A DNA stretch of 33,430 nt from Bacteroidales bacterium (GTDB lineage: Bacteria > Bacteroidota > Bacteroidia > Bacteroidales > VadinHA17). The position numbers and the translations under genes were made by a program. This document shows positions 1 through 7,323 of the stretch, piece by piece. The stretch's first letter is position 1, and each line of letters begins with the position of its first letter. The notes below the pieces were generated by a model. That model saw only the letters and a program-made list of their open reading frames with translations. It had not been told where the DNA came from and made no database searches. The stretch is taken from positions 7,578 through 41,007 of the forward strand of contig PMBC01000095.1 of assembly GCA_003152835.1 (NCBI GenBank), read 5' to 3'.

Positions 1-177
1 GGCGGTTTCTCAAAGAACCCGATTTTTAACAAACTGATCTCTGATTCATATTCAATAAAAAATGTATATACATCCGAAATCTTCAATGCCACGGCACTGG
101 GGGCAGCTCTTGTTATACTTCAATCACTTAACCCCGGAAAGAGACCCTCTCTTAATCTGGGTTTAAATCAATGTTGA
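1..177 (+). CDS. FGGY-family carbohydrate kinase, C-terminal fragment
   Basis: Frame 1 is open from the window edge to a TGA at 175-177 and gives 58 residues. It begins GGFSKNPIFNKLISD and continues with TSEIFNATALGAALV. This matches the end of the FGGY_C domain of sugar kinases (fuculokinase, rhamnulokinase, xylulokinase relatives), where a GG(x)SKNP-type segment helps bind ATP and an E-x-x-ALGAA helix closes the domain. The family phosphorylates a sugar with ATP in the cytoplasm. The substrate cannot be told from this tail; the GGFSKNP form fits the rhamnulokinase/fuculokinase side slightly better, but this is a weak inference. The gene is truncated by the window, not broken. It ends 4 bases before the carbonic anhydrase, so the two may share a transcript. 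Confidence 0.8.
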   Translation, partial: GGFSKNPIFNKLISDSYSIKNVYTSEIFNATALGAALVILQSLNPGKRPSLNLGLNQC

Positions 178-181
178 GATT

Positions 182-823
182 ATGATCCAGCATAATGATT
201 ATACGGACCTTCTGAAAAATAACAGGCTCTGGGCAGCAGAGAAGCTGAAGACAGATCCTGGTTATTTTGATGAGCTTGCAAAACCACAAAAACCCAGATT
301 CCTGTTCATTGGCTGTTCTGACAGCCGGATACCTCTCGATCTTATCACGGAATCAGAACCAGGTGAAATCTTCGTCCACAGAAATATTGCTAACCAGGTC
401 AATTTCACGGATCTGAATCTGCTTTCAATAATTGAATATGCAGTTGAGATACTGAATATTGCGGATATAATTGTGCTCGGACATTATAAATGCGGAGGAG
501 TTAAGGCTGCCGTTGAAGGGTTGGACACAGAGGACATTGTTGAGAACTGGGTGAGCCAGATAAGCGATATCTATCATTATCACAGGAAGGAGCTTGAGGA
601 ACTTGGCGACAAGGCGAAAATTTATGACCGGCTCTCTGAAATGAATGTGGTAGCTCAGTTGAAAAACCTGTTGCGTACACCTATAATTCAAAGAGCATTC
701 AGAAATAAAAAGAAAATTAATTTTCATGGCTGGATTTTTGACATAAATACTGGTTTAATAAAGGATCTCCCGCTTCCGGTTCAGGAATGGAAGGATTATG
801 ACCTCCTTCCTGATGATTTTTAA
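182..823 (+). CDS. can: Beta-class carbonic anhydrase
   Basis: This 213-residue cytoplasmic enzyme interconverts CO2 and bicarbonate. It has the beta-class zinc ligands: C45 in the CSDSR motif (C45, D47, R49), and H101 and C104 in GHYKCGGV. D47-R49 is the gating Asp-Arg dyad. The length is normal for bacterial Can (about 200-220), so it is complete. The ATG at 182 gives MIQHNDYTDLL, a standard short helical start before the core, and there is no Shine-Dalgarno, as is usual in Bacteroidota. It follows the FGGY kinase by 4 bases. In heterotrophs the enzyme supplies bicarbonate to carboxylases. A role tied to the sugar kinase is not evident. The family assignment is secure. Confidence 0.96.
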   Translation: MIQHNDYTDLLKNNRLWAAEKLKTDPGYFDELAKPQKPRFLFIGCSDSRIPLDLITESEPGEIFVHRNIANQVNFTDLNLLSIIEYAVEILNIADIIVLGHYKCGGVKAAVEGLDTEDIVENWVSQISDIYHYHRKELEELGDKAKIYDRLSEMNVVAQLKNLLRTPIIQRAFRNKKKINFHGWIFDINTGLIKDLPLPVQEWKDYDLLPDDF

Positions 824-1010
824 AATTGAATTAGTTTTTCTCACTTACTATAATTTCACATCAGACGTGCCAGAAACAACGAATTCAATTTGTATTAACA
901 TAAATATTCATTTAGTTTACAAAATATTTGACTGCACTTTTATTTTATTTGAGGGTAAATTGTCTGATCACGGTATTCTAAATGATTTTAACATTTTCAG
1001 AAAAGATCTG

Positions 1011-1550
1011 ATGTCCAAACCAAACAGAAGTAAAAATCTGACAAAGCTGAAAGCTGGTATCGTAATTATCATACCGGCTCTGATTGCATTGTTCCAGGCA
1101 GGGTGCGAAAAAGATAACACTCCGGAGTCGAGCATTGTAATAAATGAAGTTATGCCGGTAAATACATCCTATATAGCTGACCAGAATGGCGAATTTGATG
1201 ACTGGATCGAGTTGCATAACAATTCTTCCTTGTCATTCGATATCTCAGGTTATTATCTTTCCGACAGCAAAAAAAAAATATCAAAATGGAAGATCCCTGC
1301 CGGTACAACAATCAGTGGAAATGGATACCTTGTTTTTTGGGCCGACAAAGATACGTTACAAACCGGCCTTCATACTAATTTCAAGCTCTCCTCAGATGGA
1401 GAGAAGGTCTACTTTGTCACGCCTGACTTTCTCATAATTGATAAAGTAGAATATCCGGCTCAGTCAGAGCAGCTTTCATACTCCAGGAATCCTGACGGTA
1501 CGGGGTTTTTCAGATGGCAGTCACCGACATTCAATTCATCTAATAATTAA
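1011..1550 (+). CDS. Lamin-tail-domain (LTD) lipoprotein
   Basis: I take the ATG at 1011 (179 residues). The frame is open back to 798, but that extension overlaps the carbonic anhydrase and looks non-coding, while the start at 1011 gives a basic n-region, a hydrophobic stretch (about 15-29) and a lipobox ending at C32 (FQAGC). After the acylated cysteine comes one LTD fold: INEVMPVN at 44-51, DDWIELHN at 63-70, GYYLSDS at 80-86 and YLVFWAD at 106-112, ending with SPTFN. Bacterial LTDs are small immunoglobulin-like modules on secreted or surface proteins, often beside CotH-kinase proteins, and are thought to mediate binding. It stands first in a run with VTC and DUF4956 genes, a setting where CotH/LTD proteins are often found; no CotH is seen here. 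An A10 tract lies inside the gene. The ligand is unknown. Confidence 0.82.
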   Translation: MSKPNRSKNLTKLKAGIVIIIPALIALFQAGCEKDNTPESSIVINEVMPVNTSYIADQNGEFDDWIELHNNSSLSFDISGYYLSDSKKKISKWKIPAGTTISGNGYLVFWADKDTLQTGLHTNFKLSSDGEKVYFVTPDFLIIDKVEYPAQSEQLSYSRNPDGTGFFRWQSPTFNSSNN

Positions 1551-1569
1551 ACTAATAAAATATAAAGTC

Positions 1570-1986
1570 ATGAAACTATTTAAAAGTATTTTATTACTGT
1601 TCCCGGCTGCTCTCTTTATGATGAGCACAAACACTGCAGCTGGTCAGCAAAAACCTGTACCGCCAAAGGTTAAAAGCGTAATTGTTTACGACGAGAAATT
1701 TGATAAGCTAGTTGCTAAGAAAAGCAAGGAATCAGAGACAGTTTACGATGCACACGGAAACATAATTGAAGAAATTGAATATATTAACAATAAAGTCGAC
1801 AAACATTTTCAATATCAGTATGACGCATCAGACAATAAGATTAAGGAGTTTGAACTGGACAGTTCCGGTAAGATTACCAAGACCAGCGAATACAAATACG
1901 ACAAAGGGCTTAGAATTGAGAAGACCATTGCCGGGGCAGATGGGAAGGTCAGGACCAAAAAGACATATGTATATACTACCTTCTGA
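1570..1986 (+). CDS. Secreted YD-like repeat protein, function unknown
   Basis: The product has 138 residues with an N-terminal signal peptide (MKLFKSILLLFPAALFMMS, probable cleavage near A24-G25). The mature part is polar and repetitive. Units such as VYDAHGNIIEEIEY, YDASDNKIKEFEL and YDKGLRIEKT recur about every 20-25 residues and resemble short YD/RHS-type beta-hairpin repeats. It probably sits in the periplasm or on the cell surface. It starts 19 bases after the LTD lipoprotein and ends 38 bases before the VTC gene, so it is likely part of the same transcript. I do not recognise a family with known function. The repeats suggest a small beta structure that may bind a polymer or another envelope protein, but that is inference. 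Confidence 0.75.
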   Translation: MKLFKSILLLFPAALFMMSTNTAAGQQKPVPPKVKSVIVYDEKFDKLVAKKSKESETVYDAHGNIIEEIEYINNKVDKHFQYQYDASDNKIKEFELDSSGKITKTSEYKYDKGLRIEKTIAGADGKVRTKKTYVYTTF

Positions 1987-2024
1987 AAAAACCTTGCCAA
2001 AGCAGACTACGATTAAAGGTTACG

Positions 2025-2810
2025 ATGCAATTAAGTGAAATACATCCTTTGTTAAGTTCCTGTTCTCCGATAACCCTTGAGGAGATGGATAGCGTTAAAC
2101 TGATGAGCCGGTTTGATACCAAGTTTGTATTTTCTGCTGCAAAGCTTCCTTCATTTCTTGAATCCCTGACGAATAATTATAAAATACTTGAGATATCAGG
2201 AGAAAGATCATTCCTATATAATACACTTTACCTTGACACATCTAATTACTTATTTTATAACCAGCATGTTACAGGTAAGCTTTCGAGACATAAGGTAAGA
2301 TATCGCACATATGAATCAACCGGTGTGACTTATCTTGAAATAAAGAAAAAGACAAATCAGAACAGGACTGTAAAATGGAGGATTAAGAAGAATCTTGACT
2401 CTGTTGCACACGATAATGAAGCTGCTGAATTCATTCAGAAGCATATTCCACAGCAGGATAACCTTGATCTTCATCCGGTAATGCGGAATGGATTTACAAG
2501 GATCACTTTGGTTGGTGTTGACACTCATGAAAGGATAACAATTGATTTCAATATGGATTTCCACGCTGTGAACGGGCAAAGCATCAACCTTCCGTTCATT
2601 GCAATTGTTGAGCTTAAGAGCGAATCATTTGCATGCCATTCACCATTCAGATCAGCAGTTCTGCAATCGGGCATTCATCCGGTTGGGTTCAGCAAATATT
2701 GCATTGGCAATGCAATGCTCCTTGATATTCAAAGAAAAAATATATTGAAGCAGAGATTACTATTAATAAAAAAGATCGAAAATGAATATCCTAAGTCTGC
2801 TGTCTCCTGA
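2025..2810 (+). CDS. VTC-domain protein (polyphosphate polymerase-like)
   Basis: This 261-residue cytoplasmic protein has the full VTC tunnel fold, related to the catalytic domain of yeast Vtc4 that makes polyphosphate from ATP. Family motifs appear in order: SRFDTKFV (28-35), YLDT (69-72), SRHKVRYRTY (87-96), LEIKKK (104-109), FTRITLV (157-163), ERITIDFNM (169-177), VELKSE (195-200) and GFSKYCIG (221-228). The basic residues R29, K33, R88, K90, R92, R94, K107 and K108 would line a phosphate tunnel, with E105 and E196 as metal-ligand candidates. Its last 29 bases overlap the DUF4956 gene, a pairing common in bacteria, which suggests the two act together at the membrane. Polymerase activity is likely by family but unproved for bacterial members beside DUF4956. 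Confidence 0.88.
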   Translation: MQLSEIHPLLSSCSPITLEEMDSVKLMSRFDTKFVFSAAKLPSFLESLTNNYKILEISGERSFLYNTLYLDTSNYLFYNQHVTGKLSRHKVRYRTYESTGVTYLEIKKKTNQNRTVKWRIKKNLDSVAHDNEAAEFIQKHIPQQDNLDLHPVMRNGFTRITLVGVDTHERITIDFNMDFHAVNGQSINLPFIAIVELKSESFACHSPFRSAVLQSGIHPVGFSKYCIGNAMLLDIQRKNILKQRLLLIKKIENEYPKSAVS

Positions 2811-3483
2811 TAAAATAAGGCTGGGCAGCATCGAACTCATTGACTTCTCAAGCTTTTTTGAGATGTTCATTCGTTTTTCGCTGAATATGGTTGTAATCCT
2901 GATCCTTATCAGGTGGCTTTATTATTCAACAACAAGGAGGAAAGATTACCTTTTTACATTCATCCTGATATCATGCGTAATCTTTCTTTTGTGCTACCTG
3001 CTCGCGAATGTCAAGCTGCAGCTCGGGTTTGCTCTTGGACTTTTTGCCATTTTCGGTATAATAAGGTACAGGACAAATGCAATGCCAATAAGGGAAATGA
3101 CTTACCTGTTCCTGGTAATCGGAATATCTATAATAAATTCTCTGGCAGATACCAAGACAAGTGTTGCCGAAGTGCTGTTTACCAACCTGATAATATTATT
3201 TTTCACATTCGGTTTCGAGAAATTGTGGCTTCTCCGACATGAAGTATCAAGGCTTATCAACTATGAAAAAATAGACCTGATAAAACCGGAAAAGCATAAT
3301 GAGCTTATCGCTGATCTCCAGCAGAGGACCGGGATACAGAAAATTGACAGGATAGAAATCGGCAAAATTGATTTCCTTAAAGATACATGCCTTATTACAA
3401 TTTATTATGAGGATAATAGCAAGAGTACGGGTATTGAGGGAGAAATTGAAAATGACAAGGACGACGATGATGACGATGATTAA
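2782..3483 (+). CDS. DUF4956 membrane protein
   Basis: The 233-residue protein has five predicted membrane helices near 29-48, 57-76, 80-95, 107-121 and 132-148. They are followed by a cytoplasmic alpha/beta tail of about 85 residues and an acidic end with seven aspartates (227-233). The conserved DUF4956 loop IIRYRTNAMPIREMTY (93-108) is present. The family is nearly always beside a VTC-domain gene, as here, and probably forms the membrane partner of that enzyme; no reaction is established. It starts inside the VTC gene, a sign of translational coupling. The aspartate run is encoded by GAC/GAT repeats that also carry the start region of the next gene in another frame. The family call is firm and the role is inference. 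Confidence 0.87.
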   Translation: MNILSLLSPDKIRLGSIELIDFSSFFEMFIRFSLNMVVILILIRWLYYSTTRRKDYLFTFILISCVIFLLCYLLANVKLQLGFALGLFAIFGIIRYRTNAMPIREMTYLFLVIGISIINSLADTKTSVAEVLFTNLIILFFTFGFEKLWLLRHEVSRLINYEKIDLIKPEKHNELIADLQQRTGIQKIDRIEIGKIDFLKDTCLITIYYEDNSKSTGIEGEIENDKDDDDDDD

Positions 3484-4144
3484 AAGAACCAGTTCTGTTC
3501 TCATAGCGTCTATCATCACCATATCGCTTTCGGCGCAGGATAAAGACTTCGGAATATGGTACGGCGCGAATTTAAAAAAGGGGCTTACAGATAAGATTGA
3601 CCTTGATGTTTCTGCTATGGTCCGTACATTTGAGAAAGCTTCAAAGGTCGATCAGGGTTTTCTTGAAGCCGGATTAGGTTATAAAATCAATAAACATCTT
3701 GATGCAGCTCTGTCATACAGGCTTACATCCTCGCTTGAGTATGATTCAAAATATCATTTCCAGCATAAGGCATTCCTCGATCTGAAAGGAGATGTCAAGC
3801 TCTCGAATTTCTCTTTTTCCGGCCGATTCAGATTCCAGGCAAGAGTAAAGACCTACCTTGAATATGTTTCGGACAAATATCCTGACTATACGGGAAGATT
3901 CAAGGTGAAAGCGCTGTACAGAACCCAGTCTTTTCCCGTCAATCCGTATGTTTATTATGAAGCATTTTGTCCAATGTTTGCCAATTCTGAAAGGCTGATA
4001 GGGAAGAACAGGATTTCATTCGGCATTGTATATAAGATATCCAAATTACATTCTATCGACATTGGATATATTCATCAGCGCGATTATCTGCCAAAGATTT
4101 CCAATATGAATATAATCTCACTTGAATACAACCTTAATCTCTGA
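3452..4144 (+). CDS. DUF2490-type outer-membrane beta-barrel protein
   Basis: From the ATG at 3452 the product has 230 residues; ATG codons at 3467, 3470 and 3476 are also possible. The start at 3452 is preceded by a purine-rich GAGGGAG, while 3476 gives the tidiest signal peptide (MIKRTSSVLIASIITISLSA). All options share the same cleavage site near SAQD. The mature protein alternates aromatic and polar residues in short strands (FGIWYGANL, FLEAGLGYKI, AALSYRL, FSFSGRFRFQARV, RISFGIVYKI) and ends in LEYNLNL, as expected for an outer-membrane barrel. DUF2490 proteins are small barrels of unknown function found in Bacteroidota. It overlaps the acidic tail of DUF4956, so it belongs to the same operon and may put the VTC/DUF4956 system's product or partner in the outer membrane. 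Confidence 0.78.
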   Translation: MTRTTMMTMIKRTSSVLIASIITISLSAQDKDFGIWYGANLKKGLTDKIDLDVSAMVRTFEKASKVDQGFLEAGLGYKINKHLDAALSYRLTSSLEYDSKYHFQHKAFLDLKGDVKLSNFSFSGRFRFQARVKTYLEYVSDKYPDYTGRFKVKALYRTQSFPVNPYVYYEAFCPMFANSERLIGKNRISFGIVYKISKLHSIDIGYIHQRDYLPKISNMNIISLEYNLNL

Positions 4145-5223
4145 AAAATAAAGCATTACAGATACTGATACATGTTGCTGCATGGGCGCTGTTTCTAGCA
4201 CTGCTTACAACCCTGGTGCCCAGACCCCAAAAGATGGACAGGTTTGTTGCAATATTAGTACCTGCCACGTTTTTCATTTGTTTTTATTACCTCAATTTCT
4301 TCATACTTACACCCAGCCTTTTCATACCAAGAAGATATTTTGCATTTGTCATTATATGCCTTATATCTCTTATAATGACAATAGCCGTTCCATCGGCAGT
4401 GTCAGGGTCATACCTGGGATTTCCGTTTGGTCCCGGAGTAAGAATGCGTCCGTTTTTTATACCGGAGATTCCCCTTCCTGACTTTGAGATCTCAGCAATT
4501 ATAAGCCGGCAAGCGTTGAGGCCTCAAGGCTGGCAATATTTCTTCAGGCCAGAGTACAGTTATACAATCATCGTATTTCTCTTCATTCTGACTTTATCGA
4601 CCGGAATCAGAATCATTCAGCAATGGCAGCAATCTGAGAAGGAGAAAGTAAATGCAGAGCTTGCATTCCTTAAGGCACAGATAAATCCTCATTTTCTTTT
4701 TAACACCTTAAATAATATCTATTCAATGGCGGTCATCAAAAATGATAAAACTCCCTTTGCCATTGAGATGTTTTCAAAACTGATGAGGTTCGTTCTATAT
4801 GAGACACAGCATGATTTTGTGCCTTTAAGCGGGAAAATAGAATACATCGATACTTATATTGAATTGCAGAAACTGCGCCTTTCAAGCTCAGTGACTGTGA
4901 ATTATCAGAAATCCGGGAATCCAGCTTCCCTTCAGATCGCACCGCTGATGATTATGCCATTCATTGAAAATGCATTTAAATTCGGAGTGAGCACCGAAAA
5001 AGAATCTATAATAACCATCAGAATTGATATACTCGACTCTGAACTGAATTTTTTTGCACTTAATGCCAAGAATTATTCGTCTGAAAAGGGAGAAGGTTCA
5101 TCACAGCTCGGATTAGACAATACTAAAAAAAGGCTTCATCTTATTTATCCCGGAAGACACACTCTGAAGATTAGTGAAAATGACCTTGAGTATAAAGTTG
5201 AATTGAATCTGAATCTGAAATGA
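4141..5223 (+). CDS. LytS-type sensor histidine kinase (His_kinase PF06580), probable CTG start
   Basis: This is a membrane histidine kinase of the LytS/YehU class. The first standard start codon in frame is GTG at 4216 (335 residues). The frame is open back to 4138, just after a TAA, and 4141-4215 encodes a good first membrane helix (KALQILIHVAAWALFLALL) that the GTG start would cut. I therefore place the start at CTG 4141, which overlaps the upstream TGA as CTGA (360 residues). Four N-terminal helices precede a coiled linker and the phospho-acceptor motif AQINPHFLFNTLNN (H184 by this numbering, H159 from the GTG). A degenerate N-box (PFIENAFKFG) and the ATP lid QLGLDNTKKRL follow. It overlaps its response regulator by ATGA. 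The signal sensed is unknown and the start is inferred. Confidence 0.88.
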   Translation: MKNKALQILIHVAAWALFLALLTTLVPRPQKMDRFVAILVPATFFICFYYLNFFILTPSLFIPRRYFAFVIICLISLIMTIAVPSAVSGSYLGFPFGPGVRMRPFFIPEIPLPDFEISAIISRQALRPQGWQYFFRPEYSYTIIVFLFILTLSTGIRIIQQWQQSEKEKVNAELAFLKAQINPHFLFNTLNNIYSMAVIKNDKTPFAIEMFSKLMRFVLYETQHDFVPLSGKIEYIDTYIELQKLRLSSSVTVNYQKSGNPASLQIAPLMIMPFIENAFKFGVSTEKESIITIRIDILDSELNFFALNAKNYSSEKGEGSSQLGLDNTKKRLHLIYPGRHTLKISENDLEYKVELNLNLK

Positions 5224-5915
5224 TAAACTGCATTGCTATTGATGACGAGCCGCTGGCTCTTGACCTGATAGCCGATTATTGCTCGAAGATTGATTATATT
5301 GACCTGAAGAAGAGTTTTACCCGGCCTTCGGAGGCTGCCGACTATCTTAACAAGTTTCCTGTCGACCTTCTTTTCCTTGATATTCAGATGCCAGACATTT
5401 CAGGAATTGAATTCTATAAAAGTTTGAAAACAAATAAACTTGTGATCTTCACCACTGCTTTTGCTGAATATGCTGTGGAAGGCTTCAACCTGAATGCCGT
5501 TGATTATCTTTTAAAACCAATAATGTCCGGAAGATTTGAAAAAGCAGTAACTAAAACACGTGACTATCTTGATTACCTTAATAATAAAAGTCACGACAAC
5601 GACAACAATCTTTTCGTAAGGAGCGAATATAAGCTTTGTAAGATTGAAATCTCCGACATAAACTATATTGAGGGCCTTGACAATTACATCCGGATTTTTA
5701 CCGGACATTCCAAGCCAATTATATCACATATGAGTCTGAAAGCCATAAGCGAGAGGCTTCCATATGATGCTTTCCTCAGGGTTCACAGGTCCTTCATTAT
5801 AAACTGCAAACGGGATATAGCTTATTGCAACAGGAGTATTCAGCTTGGTGAGAAAAATATCCCTGTGGGAGTAAGCTATGAGGATAATGTGAAAAGATTT
5901 TTTGGCCTGAAATAA
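5220..5915 (+). CDS. LytTR-family response regulator
   Basis: The 231-residue protein has a receiver domain (about 1-118) with the acidic pair D8-D9, phosphorylation site D54 (FLDIQMP), T78 and K99 (LLKPI). It is followed by a LytTR DNA-binding domain (about 130-231) with the typical FLRVHRSFIIN segment (185-195). On phosphorylation by the overlapping LytS-type kinase it would bind direct-repeat sites in target promoters. The start ATG at 5220 overlaps the kinase stop (ATGA), so both are translated together. It is the last gene of the rightward cluster that starts with the LTD lipoprotein, which suggests that the VTC/DUF4956/DUF2490 genes are controlled by or work with this pair. The targets cannot be read from the window. 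Confidence 0.95.
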   Translation: MINCIAIDDEPLALDLIADYCSKIDYIDLKKSFTRPSEAADYLNKFPVDLLFLDIQMPDISGIEFYKSLKTNKLVIFTTAFAEYAVEGFNLNAVDYLLKPIMSGRFEKAVTKTRDYLDYLNNKSHDNDNNLFVRSEYKLCKIEISDINYIEGLDNYIRIFTGHSKPIISHMSLKAISERLPYDAFLRVHRSFIINCKRDIAYCNRSIQLGEKNIPVGVSYEDNVKRFFGLK

Positions 5916-5982
5916 TTTTCCTGCAGGATAACCTTTTCTTAATTATTTCCAGTGTCCGGCAGATATCTGCGAACATTAAACT

Positions 5983-7323
5983 TTAGTAGAGCCGCTCACC
6001 AAGAGCAGCCTTCAGTCTGTAAATGCTTGCAGCGTAGTCAATCCTGGCCTTTAGTAGCATGAGCATGCTTTGCGAAACTGTTGTATTCGCATCAAGCAGT
6101 TCGAGATTTGTTATTATACCCGACCTGAAGCTTGTTTCAGCAAGTGAATATGCTTCCTGTGCCTGTTCAAGCTGGAGTCTGAATTGCAGCTCTTTCTGCT
6201 TTGCGGAAGTGACATATTCTTCTGCCTCCCTGACTTCAGATGTAATGGTTCTCCTGGTTCCTTCATTCTCAAAATTCAGTGAATTGATCGACGATTCAAC
6301 TTGCTGCAGGTTGTATTTAGTCTTCATGCCATCGAAAATCGGTACAGATATACCAACTCCGACGGCATAGTTTAATTTAAGCTGTGCAAGTTCGGGCAGG
6401 TATCCGTTTTTGGCACCTCCGGTAGCAAAAAAATTAACAACCGGCTTGTCGAGAGTTTTTGTAAGCTGGTACCTTAATCCCGCAAGAACCGACTTTTCGT
6501 GGTTTATTGCCATTTCGGAACGGTTTCGGTAAGCAAAGTTCAGAAGTGAATCATTGGATGTCATCAGAGCAGGTATATCAAGCTCTTCTTTCACAACAGG
6601 TGTCTGGTCATTTTTACCGGTCAGCGAGCAGAGATAGGACTGCTGGATTACGAGTGCAGCCACAAGATCTGATTTCTGGCTCTCGGCTGTCGATATCTTT
6701 ACCTTAGTTGAAAGAACCTGGTAGTCAGTTGCAGATCCTGTCGATTTCAACATTTCAATATACTTCAGATGAGCCTGTAGGGTAACGAGCTGTTCATCCA
6801 TAATCTTGATTGCATGCTGAAGAAAAGCCAGGGTATAGAAATTATTAATGGTTGCCAGGGCCATCTTCTGCCTTACCTGGTCGAGACTTTTTTCACTTAT
6901 GATCTTACTTTCATTTTCTATTTCGATATTTGTCCGTGTCCTTCCGAAATCATAAATCAACTGCCTGTAATTTATTGTTGCAGAGTAGTTGTTCTCCGGG
7001 TAAAGCTGAAAGGTTCCCATTGAGGGTATTGTAAACTTCATTACCGGCCCGATATTTGAAAAACTGGCTCCGGCATCCACTACCGGATAATATCCTGTCC
7101 TGGCCAACCCGATCCGGGCATCTGCATTTCTCAAAGCTTCCTCCGCTCCTTTAACGGTAGGGTGAGTACTAATCACTTCTGTTATTACCAATTTCAGCGA
7201 GAGCGAATCTGATTTTGAAGCAACCATCGGTCCCTGCTTATCCTGACAATTTGCAGATAAGCTGAAAATGACTATTAAAGCCGTTGATAGAATGTACGAT
7301 CCGTATTTATACAATTTATTCAT
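5983..7323 (-). CDS. TolC-family outer-membrane efflux protein
   Basis: The 446-residue protein has a signal peptide (hydrophobic 10-22, likely cleavage near S23-C26) followed by two OEP repeats (roughly 50-240 and 260-446). Their long helices are rich in Ala, Gln, Glu and Leu, as in TolC-type trimeric channels. The features LVITEVISTHPTVKGAEEALRNA near the N-terminus and FRSGIITNLELLDANTTVSQS near the C-terminus are standard OEP segments. It would form the outer-membrane duct of the efflux complex with the HlyD and DHA2 genes upstream, and its start overlaps the transporter gene by 8 bases. It is the last gene of the TetR operon and ends tail-to-tail with the LytTR gene. The substrate is unknown; the pump type usually exports drugs, fatty acids or other amphiphiles. 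Confidence 0.95.
   Translation of the reverse strand: MNKLYKYGSYILSTALIVIFSLSANCQDKQGPMVASKSDSLSLKLVITEVISTHPTVKGAEEALRNADARIGLARTGYYPVVDAGASFSNIGPVMKFTIPSMGTFQLYPENNYSATINYRQLIYDFGRTRTNIEIENESKIISEKSLDQVRQKMALATINNFYTLAFLQHAIKIMDEQLVTLQAHLKYIEMLKSTGSATDYQVLSTKVKISTAESQKSDLVAALVIQQSYLCSLTGKNDQTPVVKEELDIPALMTSNDSLLNFAYRNRSEMAINHEKSVLAGLRYQLTKTLDKPVVNFFATGGAKNGYLPELAQLKLNYAVGVGISVPIFDGMKTKYNLQQVESSINSLNFENEGTRRTITSEVREAEEYVTSAKQKELQFRLQLEQAQEAYSLAETSFRSGIITNLELLDANTTVSQSMLMLLKARIDYAASIYRLKAALGERLY

Noticed and set aside
798-1010. Upstream extension of the LTD lipoprotein frame
   Set aside because: It overlaps the carbonic anhydrase, has non-coding-like composition and would bury the lipoprotein signal; the ATG at 1011 gives a normal lipobox.
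5959-5970. 12-base perfect palindrome GCAGATATCTGC between the LytTR and TolC genes
   Set aside because: It has no loop, no T-run and no symmetric flanks, so it is not a good terminator; chance or a minor protein site are equally likely.
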